NCBI GenBank assembly: GCA_039527025.1
Contig: BAAAJN010000003.1
Location: 310,001 to 374,000 of the forward strand
Length of the DNA: 64,000 nucleotides
Direction: 5' to 3'
Origin: Microlunatus lacustris
GTDB lineage: Bacteria; Actinomycetota; Actinomycetes; Propionibacteriales; Propionibacteriaceae
Shown: piece by piece, positions 50,464 through 60,226 of the stretch
Layout: each line of letters starts with the position of its first letter
How positions within the stretch are numbered: the first letter of the stretch is position 1
Position numbers and translations under genes: made by a program
Notes under the pieces: model-generated
The model's database searches: none
Told to the model about the DNA's origin: nothing
The model's input: only the letters and a program-made list of their open reading frames with translations

Positions 50464-51368
50464 TGGTCGCCACGACGCAACCGGTGCCGACACTGCCGGA
50501 CCTGCCGGCCGAGCCCCGCAACGCCGGGTCGACCCGGGTCTCCGGCCGGCGCCGGGCCAGCCTCGCCGTCCGCCACGTGGTGCTGGTCGTGCTCTCGGTG
50601 ACGACGATCATCCCCGTGCTGCTGGTGGTCTCGACGGCGCTCAAGACCCAGGCCCAGGCTGCGGTCGACCCCTTCGGGCTCTTCACGTCCTTCTCCCTGG
50701 AGAGCATCGTCAGGGCCTGGACCGAGGGAGGCTTCAGCAACTACCTGCTGAACAGCGTGCTGCTGTCGGTGCCCAGCACCGTGCTGATCATCGTGATCTC
50801 CACGATGGCCGGCTACACCTTCGCCCGGTTGCCCTTCCCCGGCCGCACGGCTCTCTTCTACGTCGTGGTGCTCGGTCTGCTGGTGCCGTTCTTCACCTAC
50901 ATGATCCCGCTCTACTTCCAGCTGCGCTCGATGGGTCTGCTGGACACCCTGGCCGGGGCGGTCCTGGTGCTCACCTCGATGGGCACCTCCTTCGGCACCT
51001 TCTTCATGCGGGCCTTCTTCTCCGACCTGCCCGAGGAGCTGGAGCAGGCGGCCCGGATCGACGGCTGCTCCGAGTGGCGGATCTTCACCCGGGTGATGCT
51101 GCCGCTGGTGCGGTCCGGGATCGGGGCGCTGGCCGTCTTCACCTTCATCAGCACCTGGAACAACTTCCTGGTGCCGCTGCTCTACCTGCCCACCGGGGGT
51201 TACCGGCCGCTCACGACCGCGCTCTACGTCTTCACCGGTGGACGCTCGATCGACGTCGCGCCGTTGGCGGCGGGCACCTTGTTCACCATCCTGCCGATCA
51301 TCCTGCTCTTCGTCGTGCTGCAGAAGCAGGTGACCGCCGGGTTCATCTCCGGTGCCGTCAAGGGCTGA
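50463..51368 (+). CDS. CUT1 sugar ABC transporter permease (MalG type)
   Basis: 301 aa, ATG overlapping the preceding stop (TGATG). Six helices, EAA loop LPEELEQAARIDGCSEWRIF. A 40-residue cytoplasmic N-terminus precedes the first helix. The next gene starts 136 nt downstream, still on the same strand and before any strong terminator. Confidence 0.93.
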   Translation: MVATTQPVPTLPDLPAEPRNAGSTRVSGRRRASLAVRHVVLVVLSVTTIIPVLLVVSTALKTQAQAAVDPFGLFTSFSLESIVRAWTEGGFSNYLLNSVLLSVPSTVLIIVISTMAGYTFARLPFPGRTALFYVVVLGLLVPFFTYMIPLYFQLRSMGLLDTLAGAVLVLTSMGTSFGTFFMRAFFSDLPEELEQAARIDGCSEWRIFTRVMLPLVRSGIGALAVFTFISTWNNFLVPLLYLPTGGYRPLTTALYVFTGGRSIDVAPLAAGTLFTILPIILLFVVLQKQVTAGFISGAVKG

Positions 51369-51504
51369 TCCCCTTTCCCGCTGCTCGCGCCCGGTCGGGC
51401 CCTCCAGCCCCGGTCTTCCTCCCTCGCCCAGACCGGGGCCGGGCCCGACCTACCCGACGCTCGCAGCCCAGACCCCATCCACCCACCAGGAAGAGAGTCC
51501 CCGC

Positions 51505-52563
51505 ATGCCCTCCGTCATCCGCTTCACCTCCCCCCACGAGTCCGAGGTGGTCGACGAGCCGCTCGCGCCGCTCGGACCCGACGAGGTCCGGCTCCGCACG
51601 CTGTTCTCCGGCATCTCCGCCGGCACCGAGCTGACCGCCTACCGGGGCAGCAACCCCTACCTCACCAAGAAGTGGGACGAGCAGCGCCGGTTGTTCGTCG
51701 ACGGCTCGACGAGCTTCGCCTACCCGGTGGACGGCTGGGGCTACGAGGAGGTCGGCGAGGTCGTCGAGGTGGGCGCCGAGGCGACCGGGCTGGCCGTCGG
51801 CGACCGGGTGTGGGGGACCTGGGGGCACCGGGCCGCCACGGTCCAGAAGGCCGAGCGCGCGGCGCAGCGGGTGCTCGACCCGGGCGCCGACCCGCGGGTG
51901 GGGATCTTCTCCCAGATCGGTGCCATCGGGTTGAACGTCGTGCTGGACGCCGACATCCACATCGGGGAGACGGTGGCGGTGTTCGGGCTCGGGGTGCCCG
52001 GGCAGATCGCCGCGCAGCTGGCCCGGCTGAACGGGGCCCGGGTGATCGGCGTGGACAACCTGCCGTCGCGCCGCGCGCTGGCCCTGGAGCTGGGCGCCGA
52101 CACCGTCCTGGACGCGACCGAGGGCGGTGTCGCCGAGCGCATCCGCGACCTGACCGGCGGTCGCGGGGCCGACGTCTGCCTGGAGGTCACCGGCAGCTAC
52201 CGGGCGCTGCACGAAGCCATCCGGTCGGTCGCCTACAGCTCGCGGGTCTGCGCCGCCGGGTTCATGCAGGGCGACGGGATGGGCCTGCGGCTGGGGGAGG
52301 AGTTCCACCACAACCGGGTGCAGCTGGTCTGCTCCCAGATCTCCGGTGTCGCGCCGGCCCTCCAGCACCGCTGGGACGGCTCCCGGCTGGCCCGCACCGC
52401 CATCGACCTCGCGGTCTCCGGCCGGCTGCGGCTGACCGAGCTCATCTCGCACACGATGCCGATGGCGCAGGCGCCGGAGGCGTTCAGGATGCTCGACGAG
52501 CACCCGGAGCAGGCCCTGCAGGTCGTCCTCAGCTTCGACGAGGACCTGGAGGTGGCGGCATGA
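51505..52563 (+). CDS. Medium-chain (zinc-type) dehydrogenase
   Basis: 352 aa from ATG 51505, GGAAGAG upstream. Rossmann motif GLGVPGQIAA near 168-177 with GIFSQIGAIGLNVVLDADI before it. The usual catalytic-zinc GHE motif is replaced by GWGYEEVGEVVEVG, so it may have lost the zinc or belong to a sub-branch related to bacteriochlorophyllide- and sugar-oxidising MDR enzymes. With the isomerase next door it probably oxidises the imported sugar or glycoside. Confidence 0.82.
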   Translation: MPSVIRFTSPHESEVVDEPLAPLGPDEVRLRTLFSGISAGTELTAYRGSNPYLTKKWDEQRRLFVDGSTSFAYPVDGWGYEEVGEVVEVGAEATGLAVGDRVWGTWGHRAATVQKAERAAQRVLDPGADPRVGIFSQIGAIGLNVVLDADIHIGETVAVFGLGVPGQIAAQLARLNGARVIGVDNLPSRRALALELGADTVLDATEGGVAERIRDLTGGRGADVCLEVTGSYRALHEAIRSVAYSSRVCAAGFMQGDGMGLRLGEEFHHNRVQLVCSQISGVAPALQHRWDGSRLARTAIDLAVSGRLRLTELISHTMPMAQAPEAFRMLDEHPEQALQVVLSFDEDLEVAA

Positions 52564-53354
52564 TCCGGCTGGCGGCGCAGGAGGCGACGCTGCCGGGCGC
52601 GAACCTGGAGGAGCAGTTCCAGTTCGCCCTCGACTGCGGCTTCGACGGCATCGAGCTCTCCGGGAAGGGTGGCGGCGTCTTCGGCGCTCGCGCCGACGAG
52701 CTGCGCCGGGCGCGCGACGCCGGGGTGCAGATGTGCTCGGCGGTGATGCACACGCCGACGTTCCTGGGCAGCTTCGAGCCCGAGGCCCGCGCCACGGCGA
52801 TCGCCGACCTCGAGGTGCTGCTCAGCACCGTCGTCGAGGCCGGCGGGCTGGGCATCGTCAGCCCGAACGCCTTCGGCGTGTTCAGCCTCAAGCTGCCGCC
52901 GTTCACCCCGCCTCGCAGCCAGCAGGAGTCCCGTCGGCTGCTCGTGGAGGCCCTGGTGGAGCTGGGGGAGCACGCGGTGAGCGTCGGCTCGCAGCTGTTC
53001 CTGGAGCCGCTCAACCGCTACGAGGACTACCTGGTCAACACCCTGGCCGACGCCGTCGCGGTGGTGGAGGAGGTGGGCTCGCCCGGGGTCGCGGTGATCG
53101 CCGACACCTACCACATGTCCATCGAGGAGGCTGATCCCGCGGCGTCGATCCTGGCGGCCGGCGCCCACGTCCGGCACGTCCAGCTGGGCGACAGCAACCG
53201 GCTGGAGCCCGGCGCCGGGCACTACGACTGGCCCGCCACCCTGGCCGCGCTCGACCAGATCGGCTTCGACGGCTGGCTGGCCATGGAGTGCGGGCTCAGC
53301 GGCCCCACGGGTCAGGTGCTGCCCGGCGTCGCGGAGCTGCTCCGGGCCCGCTGA
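52560..53354 (+). CDS. Sugar phosphate isomerase/epimerase-like protein
   Basis: 264 aa, ATG overlapping the dehydrogenase stop (ATGA). Xylose-isomerase-like barrel with metal residues E in QLFLEPLNRYEDY, D in VIADTYHMSIEE, H/Q in HVQLGDSNR and E in WLAMECGL. These match the 3-epimerase/hydroxypyruvate-isomerase group of the fold. Last gene of the operon. Some relatives cleave 3-keto-glycosides by elimination, which would suit an upstream dehydrogenase; that is inference. Confidence 0.85.
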   Translation: MIRLAAQEATLPGANLEEQFQFALDCGFDGIELSGKGGGVFGARADELRRARDAGVQMCSAVMHTPTFLGSFEPEARATAIADLEVLLSTVVEAGGLGIVSPNAFGVFSLKLPPFTPPRSQQESRRLLVEALVELGEHAVSVGSQLFLEPLNRYEDYLVNTLADAVAVVEEVGSPGVAVIADTYHMSIEEADPAASILAAGAHVRHVQLGDSNRLEPGAGHYDWPATLAALDQIGFDGWLAMECGLSGPTGQVLPGVAELLRAR

Positions 53355-53369
53355 GCGCTCGCCCACTGG

Positions 53370-53417
53370 ACCCTGCTGCGTCGTGCCGGGTACTCACGGC
53401 ACGGCGCAGCAGGGTTT
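53370..53417 (+). terminator. Strong terminator of the second sugar operon
   Basis: ACCCTGCTGCG (53370-53380) pairs with CGCAGCAGGGT (53405-53415), with CGTGCCG/CGGCACG stacked inside and TTT after the stem. It lies 15 nt after the isomerase stop. Confidence 0.85.
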
Positions 53418-53435
53418 GCGTGGGAGGCTGGCGCG

Positions 53436-54179
53436 GTGAGCGCACAGGTGGCCGTGGTGACGGGGGCGGGCAGCGGGATCGGGGCGGCGACGGCGAACGC
53501 GCTCGTCGACGCGGGCTGGCGGGTGGTGCTGGCCGGTCGCCGGGCCGACGCCCTCGAGGAGGTCGCGGCGAGCCGTCCCGACCGCCTGCACCCGGTGCCC
53601 ACCGACGTCACCGACGAGGCCTCGGTGCAGGCGCTGTTCGCCGGCACCGTCGCCGAGCACGGTCGGGTGGACCTGCTCTTCAACAACGCCGGCCGCGGCT
53701 CCTTCGAGCAGAGCCTCGACGAGATCTCGCTGGCCGACTGGCGGGCCGTCGTCGACGTCAACCTGACCGGAGCCTTCCTCTGCACCCGGGAGGCGTTCCG
53801 CGTGATGCGGGTCCAGCAGCCCCGCGGCGGCCGGATCATCAACAACGGGTCCATCTCCGCCACCACCCCACGGCCCCGGTCCGCGCCGTACGCTGCGACC
53901 AAGCACGCCATCACCGGGCTGACCAAGGCCACCGCGCTGGACGGCCGTGGCCTGGACATCGCCTGCGGCCAGATCGACATCGGCAACGCGGCCACCGAGA
54001 TGACCGCCCTGATGGCCGACGGCATCCTGCAGGCCGACGGCAGCCGCCGGCCGGAGCCCCGGATGGACGTCGACGACGTGGCCCGTGCCGTGGTCTACAT
54101 GGCCTCGCTGCCGCTGGCGGCGAACGTGCCCCAGATGACCGTGATGGCGACGACGATGCCGTTCCTGGGCCGCGGCTGA
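53436..54179 (+). CDS. SDR family oxidoreductase
   Basis: 247 aa, GTG start with GGGAGG 8 nt upstream. Cofactor motif TGAGSGIG near the N-terminus with a GRR after strand two (NADP-type), NNAG, NGSIS, and catalytic YAATK. IDIGNAATEMTALMADG is typical of a cluster of actinobacterial SDRs of unknown substrate. Separated from the sugar operon by the strong terminator, so independent of it. Confidence 0.9.
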   Translation: MSAQVAVVTGAGSGIGAATANALVDAGWRVVLAGRRADALEEVAASRPDRLHPVPTDVTDEASVQALFAGTVAEHGRVDLLFNNAGRGSFEQSLDEISLADWRAVVDVNLTGAFLCTREAFRVMRVQQPRGGRIINNGSISATTPRPRSAPYAATKHAITGLTKATALDGRGLDIACGQIDIGNAATEMTALMADGILQADGSRRPEPRMDVDDVARAVVYMASLPLAANVPQMTVMATTMPFLGRG

Positions 54180-54216
54180 GAGCGGCCGACGCCGCCGCAC
54201 GACCCGGGACCGGGTG

Positions 54217-54229
54217 TACTTTCGGGGGC
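54217..54229 (+). promoter_or_regulatory. -10 box of a leaderless promoter
   Basis: TACTTT (54217-54222), 7 nt (CGGGGGC), ATG at 54230. Confidence 0.5.
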
Positions 54230-54727
54230 ATGAGCGACGACCAGGACACCACGTCGGAGCAGCAGGCCAAGGTCGCGGAGCTGGTCGAGAAGTCCCGCAT
54301 CGCGGTCGTCACCACCGTGGCCGAGAGCGGCAAGCTGGTCAGCCGTCCGCTCGCCGTGCAGCACCGGGAGTTCGACGGGGAGCTCTGGTTCTTCACCCAG
54401 GACCCCTCGCACAAGACCGAGCAGGTGGCCCGCAACCCGCAGGTCAACGTGGCCTTCTCCTCCGGCGACGGCTGGGTCTCGATCAGCGGCACGGCGTCCG
54501 TCACCTCGGACCCGGCGAAGATCGACGAGTTCTGGAACAGCCACGCCGAGGCGTGGTTCGACGGCGGCCGGGACGACCCCGCGGTCGCCCTGCTCAGGGT
54601 CGAGGCCGACTCGGCCGAGTACTGGTCGGTGGAGGACCCGAAGCTGGTCACCGCCGTCAAGTACGCGAAGGCCCGGCTGACCGGGCAGCAGCCCGACCTG
54701 GGCGAGAACCACGCCGTCGAGCTCTGA
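54230..54727 (+). CDS. Pyridoxamine 5'-phosphate oxidase-like (general stress protein 26 type) flavoprotein
   Basis: 165 aa. Split-barrel flavin fold: SRIAVVTTVAESGKLVSRPL, GELWFFTQDPSHKTEQVARN, VNVAFSSGDGWVSISGTAS, LLRVEADSAEYWSV. Members of this group bind FMN, FAD or F420, and the stress-protein branch often lacks clear catalysis. Probably leaderless. It may be co-expressed with the hypothetical gene that starts 13 nt downstream. Confidence 0.88.
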   Translation: MSDDQDTTSEQQAKVAELVEKSRIAVVTTVAESGKLVSRPLAVQHREFDGELWFFTQDPSHKTEQVARNPQVNVAFSSGDGWVSISGTASVTSDPAKIDEFWNSHAEAWFDGGRDDPAVALLRVEADSAEYWSVEDPKLVTAVKYAKARLTGQQPDLGENHAVEL

Positions 54728-54740
54728 CGTCCGTCGCCTC

Positions 54741-55643
54741 GTGCCCGCCTCCGTGCCGCCGCCGCCCGACCGGCTGCCCGCCCTGCTGGCCGGCGCCGTC
54801 CCCGAGCCCGTCCGGGCCGGCCGCTGGTTGACCCGGGGCACGCTGGCCAGCGCCATCAGCGGTGTCGGCCTGCTGGTCACCGACGCCGCCCTGGCGGGCG
54901 GCGACGCCTTCGGGGCGGTCGGCGGCGCGCTGCTCGTCGCCGCCCTCGGCGCCGGCATCGGGTCGCTCGTCGTCCGGGTCGGCTCTCCGAGCTACCCGCA
55001 CCTGGGCCGCTACCGGGTGCAGTGGCAGGCCGCCGGGGCGACGCCGCGCCAGCTGGCCATCCTCGACGAGGCGCACCGGCTGCGGGCCGCCACCCCACCG
55101 GTGGGCTACCGGGACCGGCGCACCACGGTCAACCCGCTGGCCGACGCCTACGCGATCTTCACCTCGCCGGCCTGGCGCGACCCGTGGCTGGCCGACCACC
55201 AGCTGTTCATCGACCCGATCGCCGAGGCCGCCGAGATCCTCGACCACCTGCACAAGGTGACCGGGCTGCTCGGTGAGGTGCGGGACCACCGCCGCGGGCT
55301 GCCGCCCGGCTCCGCCGCCGCCCGCACCTACGCCGGCTACGAGCAGGCGCTGCTCGGTGCCCTCGACGACGGCCTGCGCCGCGCCAAGGCGCTCACCGCC
55401 TACCGCGGCGAGGTGCGCCGGCTGGAGTCGGTGCTGCGGGTCTCCCGGGCGCTGCCCGAGGCCGAGGCCTTCGGCGACCGCGTCCTCGACGTCGTCTCCC
55501 AGTCCGCCCGGCAGGACCTGGCCACCCAGCAGCTCGACGACAGCCGCGAGCAGCTCCGGATGGTGGAGCACGGACTGCGCGAGATCACCGACCTGCTGGG
55601 CACCGCCCCAGCACTGCCGGCCCGGCCTCGACCCCCGGGCTGA
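54741..55643 (+). CDS. Hypothetical protein with two membrane helices
   Basis: 300 aa, GTG start 13 nt after the preceding stop. Two hydrophobic segments (about 33-52 and 56-76) lie near the N-terminus, followed by a soluble, mostly helical region of about 220 residues rich in A, R, L and E (for example LRRAKALTAYRGEVRRLESV), likely coiled coil. I recognise no family. A membrane-anchored scaffold is one possibility. Confidence 0.75.
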   Translation: MPASVPPPPDRLPALLAGAVPEPVRAGRWLTRGTLASAISGVGLLVTDAALAGGDAFGAVGGALLVAALGAGIGSLVVRVGSPSYPHLGRYRVQWQAAGATPRQLAILDEAHRLRAATPPVGYRDRRTTVNPLADAYAIFTSPAWRDPWLADHQLFIDPIAEAAEILDHLHKVTGLLGEVRDHRRGLPPGSAAARTYAGYEQALLGALDDGLRRAKALTAYRGEVRRLESVLRVSRALPEAEAFGDRVLDVVSQSARQDLATQQLDDSREQLRMVEHGLREITDLLGTAPALPARPRPPG

Positions 55644-55658
55644 ACCGGCCCCCGTCCC

Positions 55659-55670
55659 TAGACTGGCCGC
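55659..55670 (+). promoter_or_regulatory. -10 box of a leaderless promoter
   Basis: TAGACT (55659-55664), 6 nt, GTG at 55671; no ribosome site. Confidence 0.5.
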
Positions 55671-56246
55671 GTGGCGTTGGACTTCCTGGCCGACTGGCCG
55701 TACCCCCTCGCCCTCGTCACCTTGTTCGTCGTCGTGCTGCTGCGGGCCGGCGCCACCTACGCGCTGGGTCGCGGCGCGCACGCCGGGGCGGACCGCACCC
55801 GGCTGGCCAGGCTGGTGCGCCGGCCCGGGTTCCGCCGGGCCGAGCGGTTGGTCGCGCGCTGGGGCGCTCCGGTGGTGACGGCCTCCTTCCTCACCATCGG
55901 CGTGCAGACGCTGGTCAACCTCGCCGCCGGCCTGGCCCGGATGCCGCTGCGGCGCTACCTCCCGGCCCTCGTCGTCGGTGGGGCGATCTGGGCCTTCATC
56001 TACGCCACCGTCTGGTCCGTGGGGCTCGCCGCGTGGCGGCAGCTCTGGGAACTGTCACCGGTCGCTGCCATCGTGGGAGGCACGGTGGCGCTGCTCGCTC
56101 TCGCGGGCTACGTCACCTGGCAGGTCCGACGACGAGCGGAGGAACCCGATGGAACCCCAGCAGCCGGGGCTGAGCTGGCAGCTCACGATCGACGCGCACG
56201 ACCCGCACGCGCAGGCCGACTTCTGGGCCGCGGCCCTGGGCGGTGA
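55671..56246 (+). CDS. DedA-like (VTT domain) membrane protein
   Basis: 191 aa, GTG start. Four or so membrane helices with ARWGAPVVTASFLTIGVQTL and LPALVVGGAIWAFIYATVWS resemble the SNARE-associated/DedA fold, whose members flip lipids or support membrane potential. The last 33 residues are Arg/Ala-rich and read through the start of the next gene in another frame (98-bp overlap), so the natural stop may have been lost by a late frameshift. Confidence 0.7.
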   Translation: MALDFLADWPYPLALVTLFVVVLLRAGATYALGRGAHAGADRTRLARLVRRPGFRRAERLVARWGAPVVTASFLTIGVQTLVNLAAGLARMPLRRYLPALVVGGAIWAFIYATVWSVGLAAWRQLWELSPVAAIVGGTVALLALAGYVTWQVRRRAEEPDGTPAAGAELAAHDRRARPARAGRLLGRGPGR

Positions 56247-56577
56247 GCTCGAGGACAACTCCGAGCTGATCGCGTCCGTCCTGCAGCAGGGCTGGGCACA
56301 GGAGTCCGACACCCTGGTGCACCGCGGCCGCCGGTACTGGCGGGACGTGGTCGCCGTCCGCGGCGCCGGTCCGCGCCTGCTGTTCCAGCGGGTCCCGGAG
56401 GCCAAGACGGTGAAGAACCGGGTGCACCTCGACCTGCACGTCGGCGAGGAGCGCATCCGGCCCGAGGTGGACCGCCTGGTCGCGCTCGGCGCCGTCGAGG
56501 GGAAAGAGTGGCGCGACGTCGGCGGGCACTGGATCGCGATGACCGACCCGGAGGGCAACGAGTTCGACGTCGAGTAG
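56149..56577 (+). CDS. VOC (glyoxalase/bleomycin resistance-like) family protein
   Basis: 142 aa, ATG 56149 behind GGAGGA. LSWQLTIDAHDPHAQADFWA at the start, RVHLDLHV and WIAMTDPEGNEFDVE at the end are the VOC paired beta-alpha-beta repeats; the final E and the H/D positions could bind metal. Function within the superfamily is not evident. The gene overlaps the preceding reading frame by 98 bp. Confidence 0.88.
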   Translation: MEPQQPGLSWQLTIDAHDPHAQADFWAAALGGELEDNSELIASVLQQGWAQESDTLVHRGRRYWRDVVAVRGAGPRLLFQRVPEAKTVKNRVHLDLHVGEERIRPEVDRLVALGAVEGKEWRDVGGHWIAMTDPEGNEFDVE

Positions 56578-56585
56578 GCCGCCGT

Positions 56586-56597
56586 TACGGTGGGCGG
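56586..56597 (+). promoter_or_regulatory. -10 box of a leaderless promoter (menB)
   Basis: TACGGT (56586-56591), 6 nt, GTG at 56598; no ribosome site. Confidence 0.5.
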
Positions 56598-57509
56598 GTG
56601 AGCCAGCCTGATCCCGCCCAGCCGTTCGACCCGTCCCGCTGGCGGGAGGTGCCGGGCTTCGAGCTCACCGACATCACCTACCACCGCGCCGTCGACGCCC
56701 CCGTCGTGCGGGTGGCCTTCGACCGGCCCGAGGTGCGCAACGCCTTCCGCCCGCACACCGTGGACGAGCTGTACCGGGTGCTGGACCACGCCCGGACGTC
56801 CTCCGACGTCGGCGCGGTGCTGCTGACCGGCAACGGCCCGTCGGCCAAGGACGGCGGCTGGGCGTTCTGCAGCGGCGGCGACCAGCGGATCCGCGGGCGT
56901 TCGGGGTACACCTACGCCGAGGACGAGGCGCCGGGTGCGGTCGACCCCGCCGCGGCAGGGCGGCTGCACGTTCTCGAGGTGCAGCGGCTGATCCGGTTCA
57001 TGCCCAAGGTGGTGATCGCCCTGGTCGGCGGCTGGGCGGCCGGTGGCGGGCACAGCCTGCACGTGGTCTGCGACCTCACCCTGGCCAGCGCCGAGCACGC
57101 GCGGTTCAAGCAGACCGACGCCGACGTCGGCTCCTTCGACGCCGGCTTCGGCTCGGCGTACCTCGCCCGGCAGGTGGGCCAGAAGTTCGCCCGCGAGATC
57201 TTCTTCCTCGGCGAGACCTACACCGCCGAGGACGCCTTCCGGATGGGCATGGTCAACCGGGTGGTCCCGCACGCCGAGCTGGAGACCGTCGGGCTGGAGT
57301 GGGGCAAGGCCATCTGCCGGAAGAGCCCGACGGCCCAGCGGATGCTGAAGTTCGCCTTCAACGCCGTCGACGACGGGCTGGTGGGTCAGCAGGTCTTCGC
57401 CGGCGAGACCACCCGGCTCGCCTACATGACCGACGAGGCCGTCGAGGGCCGGGACGCCTTCCTGGAGAAGCGCGCGCCGGACTGGTCAGCGTTCCCCTAC
57501 TACTACTGA
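56598..57509 (+). CDS. menB: 1,4-Dihydroxy-2-naphthoyl-CoA synthase
   Basis: 303 aa. Crotonase fold with the MenB signature: FDRPEVRNAFRPHTVDELYR, LLTGNGPSAKDGGWAFCSGG-DQRIRGR, GGWAAGGGHSLHVVCDLT, and the C-terminal FLEKRAPDWSAFPYYY. It closes the naphthoate ring in menaquinone synthesis. It stands apart from other men genes here. GTG start and -10 spacing suggest a leaderless mRNA. A hairpin follows the stop. Confidence 0.93.
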   Translation: MSQPDPAQPFDPSRWREVPGFELTDITYHRAVDAPVVRVAFDRPEVRNAFRPHTVDELYRVLDHARTSSDVGAVLLTGNGPSAKDGGWAFCSGGDQRIRGRSGYTYAEDEAPGAVDPAAAGRLHVLEVQRLIRFMPKVVIALVGGWAAGGGHSLHVVCDLTLASAEHARFKQTDADVGSFDAGFGSAYLARQVGQKFAREIFFLGETYTAEDAFRMGMVNRVVPHAELETVGLEWGKAICRKSPTAQRMLKFAFNAVDDGLVGQQVFAGETTRLAYMTDEAVEGRDAFLEKRAPDWSAFPYYY

Positions 57510-57520
57510 GCAGCGCCGGG

Positions 57521-57548
57521 CGGCCGATCGCAACCTCGGCGTCGGCCG
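57521..57548. terminator. Hairpin between convergent menB and SorC-type regulator
   Basis: CGGCCGA/TCGGCCG 7-bp stem with 14-nt loop, 11 nt after menB and directly at the stop of the opposing gene. Confidence 0.45.
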
Positions 57549-58541
57549 TCAGGGCTCGGCCAGCAGGGCCACCGCGACCGAGTCGTCGGTGATCAGGCAG
57601 GAGACCAGACCCGAGCGCAGCGTGGCGCGGATCGCCTCGGTCTTGCGGGGGCCCCCGCCCACCACCACGACCTGGCCGATCGCCGCCAGCTGGTCGGCGG
57701 TGACCCCGAGCACCCGGTCGTCGAAGTCGTGCACCGGGGCGCCGTCGCGGTCCAGGAGCACGCCGCCGACGTCCGCGAGCACGTCCAGGGCCTGCAGCCG
57801 CTCCCGGTCCTCGGCACTCAGCGCGTCGTAGAACCGGGACTCCGGCGGGTCCCAGCTGCCCACGGCGGCGACCGCGATGGTCACCGAGGCGAAGCGGCCG
57901 AAGGCCTCGGCGATGCGGGGATCAGTCTTCAGCGCCGAGGCGGCCTCCGAGGTCGCCACGGTCAGCGGGGCGTAGATCGAGCTGGCCTGGCCGCCCGAGA
58001 GGACCGCCACCCGGCGGAGCACCTCCACCGGGTTGTCGCCGAGGTCGCCGCTCATCCCGGTGAGCTGCACGATCTCGCACCCCGCCAGGCTGCGCAGGTG
58101 CCGCGCCACGGCGTCGATGGTGCGGCCGGAGGTCACGCCCAGCACGTCGTCGTCGGTGACGATGTCGCTGAGCAGCGCGGCCGTCGTCCGGCCGAGGGCC
58201 TCGCGGACCGCGTGGGTGCTGGGGTCGTGCACGACCGCGACCAGCGCCCGGTCCAGCCCGAACTTCTCCCGCAGCCGCAGCGACAGGTCGGCGTCGACGG
58301 CTTCGGGCAGCACGATCGAGATGCGCACGATGCCGCTGCTGAGCGCCGCCTCCAGCAGCCGCGTCACCTTGAAGCGCGAGATGCCGAACTCCTGCGCCAG
58401 CTGGACCCGGGTGCGCTGATCGAAGTAGTAGCGCTTGGCCACGGCTGCCATCAGCAGCTGGTCGTCGATGGAGGCCCGACCGGGGGCAAGGGGGAGTGCC
58501 AGGCGGACACCGTCGTCAGCGCCGCTCGGGGGCATGCTCAT
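57549..58541 (-). CDS. SorC/DeoR-type sugar-binding transcriptional regulator
   Basis: 330 aa from ATG 58541; a frame to 58634 is possible but weak. N-terminal helix-turn-helix RVQLAQEFGISRFKVTRLLE, then the SorC effector domain with DVLGVTSGRTIDAVARHL, VQLTGMSGDLGDNPVE and VVVVGGGPRKTEAIRATL. Divergent from the CUT2 importer genes, which it presumably controls with a phosphorylated sugar as effector. A palindrome overlaps its own start. Confidence 0.9.
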   Translation of the reverse strand: MSMPPSGADDGVRLALPLAPGRASIDDQLLMAAVAKRYYFDQRTRVQLAQEFGISRFKVTRLLEAALSSGIVRISIVLPEAVDADLSLRLREKFGLDRALVAVVHDPSTHAVREALGRTTAALLSDIVTDDDVLGVTSGRTIDAVARHLRSLAGCEIVQLTGMSGDLGDNPVEVLRRVAVLSGGQASSIYAPLTVATSEAASALKTDPRIAEAFGRFASVTIAVAAVGSWDPPESRFYDALSAEDRERLQALDVLADVGGVLLDRDGAPVHDFDDRVLGVTADQLAAIGQVVVVGGGPRKTEAIRATLRSGLVSCLITDDSVAVALLAEP

Positions 58542-58547
58542 ATGAGC
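58536..58547. promoter_or_regulatory. Palindrome over the regulator start codon
   Basis: GCTCAT-ATGAGC, perfect 12 bp, covering the ATG of the SorC-type gene and lying upstream of the divergent importer promoter. A candidate operator. Confidence 0.4.
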
Positions 58548-58557
58548 AGCATAGCCC

Positions 58558-58586
58558 TTGACCAAGCGCTCACCTGTCATTACTGT
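58558..58586 (+). promoter_or_regulatory. Promoter of the CUT2 importer operon
   Basis: -35 TTGACC (58558-58563) and -10 TACTGT (58581-58586) with a 17-nt spacer, 81 nt before the start at 58667. Confidence 0.55.
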
Positions 58587-58666
58587 GCCGCAGGAGGCGT
58601 CAGATGAGCGGCTGGCAGGGACGGGACCCTGCATCTGAGCGCATCCGAGGACATCGAGGAGGTAGC

Positions 58667-60222
<1,556 letters not shown>

Positions 60223-60226
<4 letters not shown>

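Noticed and set aside
53436..54179. SDR as sixth gene of the second sugar operon
   Set aside because: A strong terminator with a T-run lies between it and the operon, and it has its own ribosome site.
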